64,000 nucleotides of DNA from Agarophyton chilense (taxonomy: Eukaryota; Rhodophyta; Florideophyceae; Gracilariales; Gracilariaceae): positions 1,364,001 to 1,428,000 of the forward strand of contig JARGXX010000003.1 of assembly GCA_030374765.1 (NCBI GenBank), in the 5' to 3' direction. The position numbers and the translations under genes are program-made. The notes under the pieces are model-generated. The model saw only the letters and a program-made list of their open reading frames with translations, ran no database searches and had not been told where the DNA came from. The stretch's first letter is position 1; each line of letters starts with the position of its first letter. This document shows positions 33,728 to 45,260 of this stretch, piece after piece.

Positions 33728-34146
33728 ATGATGCGCATCAGAGACGAAGGTATTGCGAAGATAAGGTGTCGAGCCTGCATGCCACTGCTTTACATAGCGA
33801 GATGTTACCGAGCTGACGTATCTAATGAACTTACATCCTTTTTCATAGAAATGGTTCGATACGAGGCAATCGATGAAGCTCTCCAGATAAAACGGCTGTT
33901 GACTGTACCTTCCTTCCGGTTCTATTTGGAAGTGCTAGAAGATACAGAGTGCTTGAAACGATTTCGATTCGTCGAAGCAGATATATACAAGATCGTTGGC
34001 CTGCTGCTGTTGCCTGAAGCTCGGAACGAGATCAAGGGAAGACGTTATAGGACAAATGCTTTGGTTTCCCTTTTCTTGTTTTGTAAAAGGTTGGGCACTA
34101 CATGTAGATGGTAAGATTTGAAGCAAAAGTTCAAAATGAGGGCCTC
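33728..34146 (+). pseudogene. PIF/Harbinger-type transposase, 5' fragment cut by an LTR
   Basis: Starts at ATG 33728. The end reads FRFVEADIYKIVGLLLLP, a variable stretch, NALVSLFLFCKRLGTTCRW, then an in-frame TAA (34112-34114) and DLKQKFKMRAS. This is the order of the N-terminal region of Harbinger nucleases (F-R-x2-K-x-D-I; C-x-F-L-x-R-L; RW-x-DL-x3-F-x-M). The frame is cut precisely at 34147 where the LTR of element X starts. The DDE domain should lie beyond X, outside the window. Family assignment rests on these short blocks. Confidence 0.65.
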
Positions 34147-34590
34147 TGTAACGCAATGACTGGTAGGTCAGCGTACTAGTCTTAACCGGTGGTAGCGTGG
34201 TAGAGCGGGTCAAGGTTCGAATCCTTGACGGCGGCACTCCCAGAGTACTTGCTGCAATGGGCTGGCGTTAACTGCGTAGTCGTACAGGTTCAAGCTACGG
34301 AAACGATGGCTTGAATACCAAAGGGTGGAACGAATATACCAAAGGGGGTTATTTAGTATCCTATTTGGGCCTACCGTACTCTAAGGAAGAAGCGTCAGTC
34401 GAGCCAAGTAAGTAACAATGGCGAGGCGCTGGAATCACCCTGGAAATGTAATGCTAATCTATTACACTAATTAAAATAAAACAATAATCTAAATGGGCCT
34501 AGCTGAGGCCGGCCCGTCCACGTGTCGCCTGTAAGATACCTCAGGCCCCAGCGGCTAACATGGCTCAACCTTTATCGTTGCTCCTTCACA
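34147..34590 (-). repeat. 3' LTR of chromovirus X
   Basis: 444 bases, + strand TGTAACGCAATGAC to CTCCTTCACA, with terminal TG/CA. Homologous to 36699-37074 (inverted) and 49638-50082. It lacks several variants that those two share (for example the block around GAGATCTCCCTGGCACTG), so those two form the closer pair. Confidence 0.9.
34186..34236 (+). other. tRNA-like module inside the LTR
   Basis: CCGGTGGTAGC then GTGGTAGAGC resembles a tRNA acceptor/D-arm with A box. GTCAAGGTTCGAATCCTTGAC is a perfect T-arm hairpin (stem extended to 7 bp, loop TTCGAAT) with a consensus B box GGTTCGAATCC, followed by GGCGGCA. The anticodon arm is missing. It is also present in the LTR at 49677-49729. Confidence 0.7.
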
Positions 34591-34603
34591 TATCTCCGTC
34601 CTT
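34591..34603 (-). promoter_or_regulatory. Polypurine tract of chromovirus X
   Basis: The sense strand reads AAGGACGGAGATA, directly abutting the 3' LTR. Confidence 0.75.
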
Positions 34604-35023
34604 AATACTCGGCCGTCACGAAGTCCAGATGGCCTCGTGATTGACCAAGGGGACGCGAGCACTTCGTTGCTCCCGGTACCATTGGGTGCGACAGGACGTC
34701 GCGTCGTCATCGCCTGCGGGGATGCGGGGATGCGTGAGCTGAACACTGGCGCCGGAGTGGCAATTATTTGGCGTAAGGATTGAAATTCCCGCGCGCCGTG
34801 GGCGCTGGCCATAGGTGCATCGCCAGCGCATTGCTCGCGTGGCGTTGCCAAGATGGTCCATTGGCTTCTTTTCCTCTGAAATTCATTGGTGCCTTCCTTA
34901 GTCTCCGTTCTTCCTTTGGCGACCCTCCGCGCTTTGTCCACCGTCTTTCACGCCTGTCAGTCCGTTCGGTTCATTTCCATCGCCTCGTCTTCCCATCGTG
35001 GTACTTTTCAATTGGTCGCGCGC

Positions 35024-36698
35024 GATGCCGAACTCGCCTTATAAGCCCATCGAATATGCTATTCTCCCTCCAGGCTATGTCGCTTCCGTCGGCTTTCCTA
35101 TCCATTTTCCGGCGGTCCAGTCTGTGGGCAGCGGCACCATGGCTTCAAACAACCAAGAAAAGATCTCCTCGGGATACCAAGTAGCTTACGAACGTCCCGG
35201 GGACCGCTATGACCATACCATCGGACAGAATCCGCGGGCAGTGCGTCATGCCATTCTGCCGTCAACTGTAAAAGAATACCAGTGGTTTTGACATATTTAT
35301 CTCGACGCCTGAAGGTTTGCTAAGATACCCGGTTTCCGGAGGGGCAGTAAAAACGCGAGCAGCGCCTCGTGGTATAACCGGTGGTTGCATTTTCCTGTGG
35401 ATCCGCGTTCGGCGACGCGCTGTCGCACCCTCATCCAATAGTATATGCCGTACGTCAGCTGCGGGGAGGAAGCCTAGTATCAGTTCAGGGGGAAAAAACA
35501 ACTTTCAGATCTATACACGGACTTCATCTCGCCTCATGCGAGATTTCCTCTGGTGGGTCGCAACCTCTTGGCGCTCATGTGCTTTTGACCGCCGTATGAC
35601 CGCCTGTTTTGGATGTCCAGTAGGGTCTGTTTGAACGAGATGCACAAGCTCAATGGTCGTTTACGTCAATCCCTGTAGTTCTTCTTCTGCTGGCACCAGG
35701 TGGAGTTTCACAACATGAGCGCCGAAAACCGTCCTCTCTTATAGCTCTAGTTGTCCCGTGCGGATGAGAACCAATGTGCCATGTACTGGCGTGTCTCGCC
35801 GCTCCTTCTGGTTCCCACGCCGTTCGTGGTGGCGTATCATTCGTCCCAACTCATGGGTGACGACAATGACCGAAGGTTTTGATTGTCTTGGCAGGTACTT
35901 TTCGTCGAGTTCGGCGTGATGTTCCTTATGGACTTCCTGGATACCGCGAATTACGCAGTTCGCGGTAATGGCCGTTCGGAGGATTGGAGGGTAGCCTGGG
36001 CATTCAGAATACAGTCCATGCGACCAAGTTCGAGGTCAAGGAGACCAAGGCCCTTTTGGATCATGTCCTACAGGGCAAATGGGGCAAGATTCCCGGGTTC
36101 CTTTGGTATGACCACGATACCGACTCTTTCACGCCGATTCCGCTACATCCGCAGGGTCAGGACGACGCTCGGGGCTATCCCGCCCAGCCTTTGAGGAATT
36201 AACCATCGGACATTCCGAGGCGTAATGTGCCCGACTTATACCCGAAGGCCATTGGTTTCGATCCCCTGTGCTTGGAGCCTGATGTGGAAGCCACGCCGTT
36301 TATTCCAGCTGGTATGTCCGATGGAAATCTTTTTGGAGAAGATCCCTTCGTCCTGCCCGTAGAGGGCGTCAATTTTACGGTCGAGTTTGCTGTTGTGTTG
36401 CCGACCGCTTCCCGTCCTCCAGCTCCTCCAGGCGCTGCTCCTCAGGATGAACTCTCATATGAGCCGCCCGTCGCCCAAGTAGACATCCCCACTGGCAAGG
36501 TTACTATCGAGGCCGAAAGTCGTGTAGGTGATGCGCTGGCTCAAACGTCCATTGGGGGCGTCGACATCGCTCCGTCCTCTCCGTTGCCACACTTTTCTGC
36601 TTCGGTCACGGTTGCAGCCGCAGATCTCCATCATGTCTGCCGTACCGTTGGTATCACTGCCTCGATGGACACTGCGACAGTCCTGAGGGAAGCTTGCT
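35024..36698 (+). pseudogene. Antisense ORF of chromovirus X, N-terminal part
   Basis: It starts at ATG 35024 (MPNSPYKPIEYAILPPGYVASVG), homologous throughout to the ORF at 50494-52575 but with several stops and frameshifts in the middle. The last part (36227-36698) is again clean: VPDLYPKAIGFDPLCLEPDVE, DDPFVLPVEGV-like, then HHVCRTVGITASMDTATVL and EAC. It ends exactly at the Y LTR at 36699. Its continuation (WARRSARNTA) is found on the minus strand from 49637 down. Confidence 0.8.
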
Positions 36699-37074
36699 TG
36701 TGAAGGAGCGATGATAACGGTTGAGCCCTGTAAGCCGGCGGGCCCTGAAGGATCTTGCAGGTGACACGTGTACCGGTCGACCTCACGTGGACTCATGTAG
36801 ATTATTTATTTATTGTAATTATTGTAATAGATTACCATTACAGTGCCAGGGAGATCTCAGCGCCTCGCCAGTACTATTTACTCGGCTTGAGTGATGCTTC
36901 TCGCTTAAAGTACGGTAGGCACCGTTAGGATACTACTTAACCCCTTTTCGTATATTAGTTCCACCCTTTGGTCTTCAATCCATCGTTTCCGTAGCTCCAA
37001 CCACCTTAGGACAAGCTCTACCACGCTACCACCGGTCAAGAACCGTACGCTGACCCACCCGTCATTGCGTTGCA
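36699..37074 (+). repeat. 5' LTR of chromovirus Y
   Basis: 376 bases, TGTGAAGGAG to CATTGCGTTGCA. It is the reverse complement of the LTR family at 34147 and 49638 and closer to the latter. About 70 bases including the T-arm hairpin of the tRNA-like module are deleted. It is preceded by TTGC, the target duplication whose complement GCAA precedes the LTR at 49638. Confidence 0.9.
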
Positions 37075-37077
37075 TTT

Positions 37078-37095
37078 TGGTCTTCCAACTTAGAA
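37078..37095 (+). promoter_or_regulatory. Primer-binding site of chromovirus Y (candidate)
   Basis: TGGTCTTCCAACTTAGAA lies three bases after the 5' LTR and begins with TGG, as needed to pair with a tRNA CCA end. It is conserved at 15 of 18 bases with gypsy A. The tRNA species was not identified. Confidence 0.7.
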
Positions 37096-37281
37096 ATCTC
37101 AAGGAATAATGGAACGGACCACTGAAACGAAGACTTATCTGGATTCTAACCTTTGGTTTAATTCCCCAACGAACCAGAAGTACAGAAGCAACCCCCGTTA
37201 TGGATGCAGGAAACACACCCAACCAACTGAACCGATCATAGGACTGCCACGGCAGAAACGGCTGCCACTGCAACGCCGACG

Positions 37282-39400
37282 ATGTCGCCTGAACACCAGG
37301 TTGATAATGTTAGCGACCGCAGGAGCACGAGAAGCAAGCCGCTAGGAGTATTGAATCCCCTGGGCGACCCTGAAAGGATTCTCCGGGAACCCACGGTAGC
37401 AGCGCGTTTGCAAAAACTCCTCACCAGGGCCACCTCTAAGCCAGGAACACCACAAAAATAACCCCGTAAGACCAAAGTAATTAGAGAGAATATTCCCGCC
37501 GGACTTGCCGACCTTCTCTGGCCCCGTCTCCGTGAGCTCTTCCCAGTCCATGTGGATTCCATTGTAGACATGCGACTCGCCACGGCGATCGCTGACCATA
37601 CGGATCACCTCGTTATGCGAATCGTCCCCAAGGTCATGGAGTCTGAGCTATTCTTAGACTCCCTCATTCAGGCCGTTGAAGAAGCAGTCACCAGCCAGTC
37701 AGGCAACACGGTCCCTAGGACCACTCCACAAGTCAACCATACGGCTTCCATATGGCAACCCCCTACCGAACCTCCAAGAGCGGCGACGTTATCCACCCCT
37801 CGCCGGGAATACCACCAAAAAAACTGCATGGTGGGAAAATCTAGGAGCAGAAGAGAAGCTTCGCGTCTAGACGAGAGACAGGTTGCCCACCAGGAGAATC
37901 CAAAGGAGGGACAAGCGAGGAGCAGAAGAGAAGCTCCGCGTCTAAATGAGAGACCGCTTGCCCCACCCGACGGATTATATGAGGTACAGCGACCTCAGGG
38001 CTCCATCAGATCTGATAGAGAGATCGATCCCTTAGGTCCGAAAGAAAAGAAGCAACCGTTAGAGAAAGAAGAACAGAAGAAGCAAAAGAAGAGACCATTC
38101 GTACACAAGTGATTCCGAATCGGCCTCGACGAAACGACCGACTGGGAAGTGGATGAGGTTGCGGTTCGAGGCCTCAGACAACTGACAACCACCAACGAAC
38201 TTTTCCTTAAGGTTCTCGACTACCGGAATTAACGGCTGGCCGACAGGTCTGCGAAATACTCTGGTTCGGTGGCTCGCAGAGTCGCCAAATGGGTCAAGTG
38301 GATGCAACTTATCATTACGGACAAGTTCTCGGGTTCCGATCCCATTGCTGTCCTTAGGTTTCTCAGTTTGTTCCGTACGGCCTGCGATAAGAACGGTGTC
38401 CACGAGGGCGCCTCTCTGTACCTTTTCCAATTCTTCCTAACAGGACAGGCGCGTGATCGAGTGGTTTCGAAGATATCTGGCACAACTGACATCGTGGATG
38501 CTCAAGACCGTGAGTTCCTCAGGTCAAAACCTCAGGTTGTTCATTACCGCTTGGAAACTTATGCCACGGATGACGTTATAATGGATGCCAACCAGGAAGT
38601 AATATTCTTTAGGCAGAACTCCAACATGACCGAATCGGCTTTCGCAGACGATGGAAGAAAGCTTACCGATGTGGAAACGTGTTCTCCGAAGGGCGGCTTA
38701 AACGTCACTTCATCATGGGATTGCTCCCTGCCATCTGGACACATGTGCGCAATTACCACATGGAAAACCCGCAATACTCCTTCCGAAGGCTCGATACCTA
38801 CGCCGAAGGTTATTGAAAAACCTACAGGACCTCCAGACGCAACGTTTATGTAACCAGAGGACATGCAACTCCATTGCGCAAACTCAACCAAGCCCATATG
38901 GTTAGCTCCACGGAGTTGGACATGGATGCTTCCCTGCATTGCGCCGATTCGGGAGAGGTTCTCGCTGTCAATTTTAGTGCTCCTCCGTCCGGGCCCCCAT
39001 CATTTACCTCCTGGAGAACTACATCGACCACTGGACCACCCACACCCAAGTGTTCTCCCTTTCCGCCCCGCAAGGACGTTCTTGTTCGCACCCCAAAGGC
39101 TTGCTTCCTCTTCCTTTCAGTGATCCATCCTTGTGACGGTACGAGTTATTTGCTTCAGGACGCACTTAAAACCCTCTTAGCCCTAAGAGAAGGGAATTAC
39201 CGGGGGCAGCGATCCGAAGGAATATAAAAAGGGAACAGGAACGAACCACAGGGACCCCTGGAAGCTCACGCTATGCCAAGCTTCCAGATACTCCGATCAA
39301 AGCCCCACAGGTCCATGCCATCGTAGAGCCTACGGACTACCCGGTGGAAGAACCCTATCCTCAGGGAGAAACGGAAACCCCATCGGAAAACTTCTAGAGG
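37282..39400 (+). pseudogene. gag of chromovirus Y (decayed)
   Basis: It starts at ATG 37282 (MSPEHQVDNVSDRRSTRSK). In-frame stops occur at 37459 (TAA), 38110 (TGA) and about 38230 (TAA), and a frameshift lies near 38680. An Arg/Lys/Glu-rich region with a repeated RSRREA-R-L-ER unit precedes the capsid core VAKWVKWMQLIITDKFSGSDP (cut to 20 residues here as VAKWVKWMQLIITDKFSGSD), typical of retrotransposon gag. A recognisable zinc knuckle was not found; one Cys-rich stretch near 39100 is degenerate. Confidence 0.82.
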
Positions 39401-39525
39401 TACGACTCGAGGCGAATCCTCCCTCTTTAAATGAGTGACTCAACCAATTGGACGGTCATGAACCAAAGAGCTCCTCACTTCCCAATACGAACCACCCACA
39501 ATAGACCACTCAGGTTGAACCACAA

Positions 39526-40086
39526 TTGGAACACAGTACCGATTCTGTCTGTATCCTCAGGAATGAGAATTACAAAGTTCGAGTAACCGTGGGACTTCGT
39601 TCTAAAAACTCTCGAGTGTCCACAGCTGTATTGGACACAGGCGCTGGTGCCAACTTGGTCCATCCTAAGGCACTGCCATCGGGTTGGCAAGATTTCGGTC
39701 AGGCAAGGAAGACCCCAAGTATTACCGATGCGTCACGTACACCAATGGACATTAAAGTTATAGTACCACTTTATCTCCAGATGGGACAGTTCAAAGTCCG
39801 CACGTGGTTCCTTGTACGTCCAATCTTGGGAGCTGAGGCAGTCCTAGGGACCTCCTTTATCGATCGATACACTAAGGCCATTTACCCAGGCCTTAGAACA
39901 GTTGCGTTCTACCGCGCACCTTCCATCTCCATAACTGGTTCCGCCCCAGGGCCAGAAGCTAACCGCAAACGAGCGGTTGTCTCCGATAACACGAAGTCCA
40001 ATAGTGTTCGCCTGTCAAAGGCCATAACGATACCCCCGATGACCCAAATCACTGTTAAGGTCCATTTCCTCTCATTGACTACATGA
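39526..40086 (+). pseudogene. Aspartic protease of chromovirus Y
   Basis: The retropepsin motif is VLDTGAGANLVHPKALP, followed by the second segment GAEAVLGTSFIDRYTKAI. The frame is the same as gag. The frame ends at the insertion of retrotransposon D. Confidence 0.85.
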
Positions 40087-40510
40087 CAGCTCGCTACGCT
40101 CGTACTATTACGCTTCGCATTTTTAACTAAGTACTATTGACAAGGTAAAAAATAATTTTTTGACAACAACATTTCAATTTTTAATACGAAGCTATAGTGT
40201 TTTATACTACCACGCGATGGCATCCGAGCGACTTAACCAAAAAATACCTAAGTCCCAGCCAGCTCACCCCCACACCCCAAAAACCAATCCTAGACCAAAA
40301 CCCATTAAATTCCTACAACCAAGTCCACTACTACTATCCAAACTAAACTTCCTTCTGATATAGGTTTAAGGCTCTAAGTTGATATTCCAGGACACAGTTT
40401 TCTGTTATAATGATTTTTTCAGAAAACTGATTCCGAGTGTCAGAATTCTGCGAGTCGGGTGTAGAATTCTGGCGAACTGACTTAAACGAAAAACGATTTT
40501 CGGCTTAAGT

Positions 40511-41478
40511 TTACACATGATAATCCAAACCCCCAGCCCAATCTGGCAGCGGCACGTTGAAAGATGTGTATGCTTTGGTGTAAACCGCCTCAAATGACTG
40601 CCGTTGGGCCGGGGATAGTTCGTTGAGCGCGTGGTATAATTTGTGTGGTTGAATATATCCCTTAAAAATTCTATCGCTTTGCCAACGTCCTCGGCATTTT
40701 ATATCCTGGTCGGCGAGACGAGCATAAAGCTTGTCGGTGGTCGCCCCGCCGTACCTAAGCATGTGTGGGGTGATCGCGAACGGAATCTTTAGACGTTCGA
40801 CGGCTCTTCGGAGACCGGCTCGAAATCGGGCTGGTTGATACGGGAAAAGAACTACTGCTTCTGCCAACTTCCTTCTTCTAACTAATTCTTTTAACAAAAC
40901 CGCCAAAAATACGCCCTTTTCGTGACGGATTCATTACGGCCACGTTTTCCTATCGCAATGTTGAGCATCCCATAGTGCGGCCGCTTTTCGGTTAGTGGCA
41001 GCATGGCGACGTCCAATACTTTTAGCTGCAATAAATCCCCTAGCCTGAGATACCCATCAAACAGCAGCAGTAATCCTACCCCCAGATCCGGATCCTCGTG
41101 TTTGAAAAGATCCAATGCCAATCCGTATACAACGATTTCCGGACACACGCCAAAGTGAAGGTTAGGGCGCAACGTTGTCCAGCCTTGTATACTTTGATTC
41201 GCCACTACCAACTTCCCGCTGAGTTCGGGGAGAAAAAATTCCAACGCTGATTTTGCCTGAGCTACACATCCTGCCTTCAATTGTTGATTACCATGAAAAA
41301 GATCAATGCAATGCCTCGTGAACAACTTACCAACTTCTTCTGCGTTCCTACATGGACGGCGAGCGACTGGTTGTTGCGCCAGCCACTCCACGAAATAACC
41401 AAGGTTCTTACGGTATCTCTGCAACGTTGCCGGTTTTACCCGCCGGTGAGCTAGATCAAAAAATCCGTGACGGTTCAT
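40511..41478 (-). pseudogene. Tyrosine recombinase of D copy 1
   Basis: It starts at ATG 41478 (MNRHGFFDLAHRR) and has a frameshift near 40920 shared with copy 2. It has an N-terminal SAM-like helical part (ATLQRYRKNLGYFVEWLAQQ) and catalytic residues Arg in DGYLRLGDLLQL, His-x2-Arg in HMLRYGGATT, Trp in GRWQSDR and Tyr in FKGYIQ. This enzyme would integrate circular cDNA without a target duplication. Confidence 0.85.
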
Positions 41479-41575
41479 CGGAAGGCTTTTTCCCACTAGG
41501 GACATAAAAATAATCCATTGTAAGGTCACCAACGAGTACAAACGCGGCAACGCGCCTGCAGATCCGGTTAAAGCT

Positions 41576-42767
41576 TCACTTACTGCTACGTCCCTTTAGC
41601 AAAGCTCCAAGAAGCGACTGGTTATCAATAAACATAATTATCCGTGTTCGATAATTGTTCCGATTTCGAAGAAGCCAATGCAGACTAAGAATGACTGCTT
41701 CGCCCTCTAGAATGTGTATCGGGTGTTTTTTCTTCCAACGATATCGTATCGCAATTTTCCACTCCTGTTCTTCAATCCATTCAATCCGATCCGATCCTTC
41801 GCAAATTTGCAAAGGATCTCGGCACTCGATATAAACTACTCCTCCACCAATTAAGCTTGCGTCTGTACAAAGGATTGTTGTGTTGAACGGCGTAGAAATA
41901 TTAATCCGGATCAACTGTGCTAGTTTTAGAATTAATTCCAGCTCCTTCCGGCTAACTACGTTGCCGCCAACATATTCTTTGGTTGAACACGTAATGGAAT
42001 ATATTCTTTCAAAGACCGAAAAGAGTGGCCTCCTCAATAGCATAAACCAAGCCCATTTTCCAAATATGCTTTGTACTTCTTGTACCTTCCATATCTTCTT
42101 TTTCAGCATGTTTTCAGTAATTGTTATCAGCGTTCTCATTTTTTCCCGTTTTGGCATCAATACGCCATTTTTCCCCACTTCAATTCCCAAGACTTCTGTA
42201 CTTTCTCCTTCTGCCGGCCATGATACTTTTGTCGCCTGCGAAGGCAAAGAGCTACGCTCAGACTCCTTTATCACGGCCCGCAGATTTCTTTCCGACATCT
42301 CTTCGCTTGTTCCAAACGAAAATTAATTGTCCACGTAAGCTTCAAATATATATTCGCCAACGGAAATTGAATCCGCTACCCAGTCGTCCATGCAGAGATT
42401 AGCGCGAGCTAAGATTTCTAGATGGTTTTTCTGAGCCACAAAGACAGAGTGTGACCACCCCATGGGCATTGAGAGCATGACGGGGAGTAATTTTTTCCTT
42501 CCGACTTCAATTGGTGGCAAACCAAAATACGTATTCATCCATCCTGGTAATTTCATTCAGTGGTATTGATTGTCCATGTCTGACTTTCCAACATAAAGCG
42601 TTCGCCCTTCCGGGATGTGTAATCTCGCCAGATGCCCTGGGTTATGAAGATCGATTTTTAGTGGATCGGTAAACTGAAGGTTAGCGTTCCGAGCGTCGAT
42701 TATGAGCCTTTGTTTTCCCTCTTTTTTAGAAACCGCAAAAACATCATTTACCACTTTCGGTTTTCTT
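41576..42767 (-). pseudogene. Reverse transcriptase/RNase H of D copy 1
   Basis: RT motif A is KSDMDNQYH followed by a TGA, motif B is MPMGWSHSVFVAQ, and the motif C position reads EAYVDN followed by a TAA. RNase H motifs are CTDASLIGGG, HILEGEAVILSL and MFIDNQSLLGALL. Copy 1 has an extra TGA after GRSSK (CGA in copy 2), so the RNase H end is cut here. Confidence 0.85.
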
Positions 42768-43312
42768 TACCTCAAATCTACTAACCCCCCTTCCACCAAT
42801 TTTCTAATCAGGGCATTGTATTCTTTCGCTTTCACTCCACAAAACGGCTTCTTAGCTCCTTTCACCTCTTCATCTTCTCGGATAATTTTTCTAGTCATAT
42901 ATAGTAGCTGTATATCCCCTGGAAGTAATGAGATAATATCAGCCGAGGCTGCCAGACCATTTTCTGGCAATGATACTCGGTCTGGATTCAGCCAGACCCA
43001 TTGGTGTGGGTCACTGTATTCGAACGTAGAAGCAACCTCTCCTACGGACTCCTCCGCAACGAAATAATTTCGGCGGTATGAGTCCTCCCCTATGCCTTGC
43101 AAGATATTTCTCGCCAGGCTTTGGACAGCGTTCCTCTCTTGTACCGGTAGAAAGGGGTAGACATGCCCGGCATACAAGCAATTAAGCCCACTTCGAAGTC
43201 CCTCAAGTATACTTTGGATTTTCTTCTTGCGTCTCCACTTTTGTCGTTGTCGTGCTCTTGCTTTCTTTGTATCCCCGTCCTGTATATCAGACGCCCCTGA
43301 CATAGGAAGCAC
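42767..43312 (-). pseudogene. N-terminal part of the RT polyprotein, D copy 1
   Basis: 181 codons of charged and then globular sequence (ARARQRQKWRRKKKIQSILE; DPHQWVWLNPDRV; YNALIRKLVEGGLVDLR) ending at a TAA directly before the RT motifs (VNDVFAVSKKEGKQRLIIDA). This is the usual segment ahead of the RT palm. Confidence 0.75.
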
Positions 43313-43593
43313 GTCCCGCCTGCCCGTCGAATTAAAAATTGTTGTTGTTGTTGTTGCTGTCGTTGTTTTTATATTAATTTTCGTTCCCGTCTCCTTGCTT
43401 CCGCAAGGCAGACTTATCCTTCTTAAACTCCTTACGAAGTTTTGCCGACTTGTGAAGCCTTCGCTTCATTTACTAGCTTATCAAATCGTCGTGCTCCTCT
43501 TCGAGTTCTCTGGCCGCTTCCCAGTTGCCAGTCTTATCAACCATTGTCACTGCAGCCAACCTGCAAATTGCCAACTCCACCGCCAACTCATTT

Positions 43594-44472
43594 TTAGCGC
43601 GCATAATGCCCTAAGAGCTGATGAGGCAGTCGAGAACCCGATCTAGTGTTGCAGCTTCCCGGGCGGTTCCGAATGCCCGTCAAATGACGAGCTTCAACCC
43701 ACGCAGAGACCGTCGGATAATTCGTCAGGGCTTCGCGGAGCATATCTTCCCCTTCAAGACTGTCAACCGAAACATATTGTTCAGGAAACGGTTTGCTAGC
43801 GAAATCAACCCAGAACTTTTTGTTCGCCTTCTGCCGCTTCGAATTCAAAGCCTTCTTCGCAAGGCTCGAAATCCCCTCGTCTCCATCGTCGGACTCTGAA
43901 CCAGAGTCATTGCCAGAATCGACAACAACTCCTTCCATCGCCTGTCTGATTTCGACAAGAAAATCGTCCCCCTTTGACTTCTTCTTTGAGTTTTTCCGCG
44001 ACTCCTTCAATTCCTTAATGTCTTTAGTCATGCGTTTCTGCGCCTTCTCCAACCCCTCCATGAAAGAAAGAATTTTCTGCATTTCACTGGGGCGCGTAGT
44101 AGCTTCTTCCTCAGAGTCAGAATCCGGAGCGGACTCAGACTCGTATTCCCTCGAGGATTCACCCTCTTTGCCCCCCGTCACGCGTATAGAACGCTCTCGA
44201 GGTTTTTGATCCGAGACGGTTACAACTCGATTACTCGCTACTCCCTTAGAAGACCCCGCTTTCGGCGCACTCCCTCCGACACTTTGTGGGTATGTTTTAT
44301 CTTCAATGCAATGGAACAAGACTTCCGTTTCTATCTCTTTAGGGATTCCCGGAATCTCATTCCTGATTACACGAAGGAGAGCATTTTTGCTCTGTGACCC
44401 TTCTCCAAGGTAAACTGAAAGCCTACCCCGAACAGCTTCTCTTACGACGCCCAAGGCGTCTTCCCCCATGCC
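43594..44472 (-). pseudogene. gag-like ORF of D copy 1
   Basis: From an in-frame Met near 44469 (MGEDALGVV). A helical N-terminus, a Ser/Glu/Asp-rich middle, a Lys-rich coiled coil (MEGLEKAQKRMTKDIKELK), and a C-terminal part (KKFWVDFASKPFPEQYVSVD) are seen. There is no zinc knuckle. It is nearly identical to copy 2. The role as gag is inferred from position. Confidence 0.7.
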
Positions 44473-45260
44473 CTCGATATTTTGCCCGAGAGCCCTGCAG
44501 TTTGAAATTTTGTTGGTAGCAGGTCCATCACCTCTAAGGACGGTCAACCCATTACGTTCTCGGGACTACTTTAACCCGTAGTGCAGGCTTGCGCTTTTAA
44601 GAGGGCTGCTCCTGGCTGAGTGCGCGACCTAAATAGGTCCAGCCGTCACCCGACCCCCATACAAGTGGAATTAGGTCCGGGCCTCGTATCCGCCAGGTCC
44701 CTGAGATTCATGCCTCGACAACACTACCCACAGTTACTACTGGACAGACCTTGTTTTTTTAAAAACTCTCGCCTTGCGTCATTACGGAAGGCGCATGGTA
44801 CAGAAATTTGAACAATTGCTTTTCAGAAAACCCTTCAAAAACTAAACACCGATAGCGCGAAAACCGTTAATTCCGATATGCAACTTCAGAAACCTTATAA
44901 GACTCGATTAAAAAACACGCAGAACCCCGAGCCAGATACGACCTTCACGCGAGCTCCCGGATTGCACTGACGATAAACTTGCGCACGTGGGAAAAAACCC
45001 CTGATCACCCAATTAAGGAAAGACCTTACATAATTCCGTTTCCGGACTCTAACACAAGCAACGCCAGCAAAGCCCAATGGACAACAACCCATACGGTAAC
45101 AGACTCCAGCTCTGCATTTCGTCAAACCTAGCCTTAAAAAATTATTTTTCACCAGCATACCGCAATGCCCGGTCCCGGAGTACCGCTAATTTAATTTCCT
45201 CAGAAAATTGAAACAAGTTTCAAGAATTCCGAAAAAACACACCAACTTGATAGGGATCAC

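Larger units (their letters stand above)
34147..36698 (-). mobile_element. Chromovirus X, left (3') part
   Basis: 3' LTR, polypurine tract and the N-terminal two thirds of the antisense ORF of a minus-orientation gypsy element. It is cut at 36698 by the LTR of element Y. The missing C-terminal part of the antisense ORF is at 49232-49637 on the other strand, and the rest of X is inferred to run beyond 64 kb (see findings). Confidence 0.85.
40087..45260 (-). mobile_element. Tyrosine-recombinase retrotransposon D, copy 1 (DIRS-like)
   Basis: About 5.2 kb inserted antisense into Y between protease and RT; boundaries are approximate and were inferred from where the gypsy frame stops and resumes. 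It encodes gag-like, RT/RNase H and tyrosine recombinase ORFs and no integrase or protease, the definition of DIRS-type elements. AT-rich ends carry a shared inverted motif (AAAAAATAATTTTTT at one end, AAAAATAATTTTTT at the other). It is copied exactly at the same place in the other arm. Confidence 0.85.

Noticed and set aside
34186..34236. A functional tRNA gene in the LTR
   Set aside because: The anticodon arm is missing and acceptor pairing is poor, so it cannot fold as a full tRNA; kept only as a tRNA-like module.
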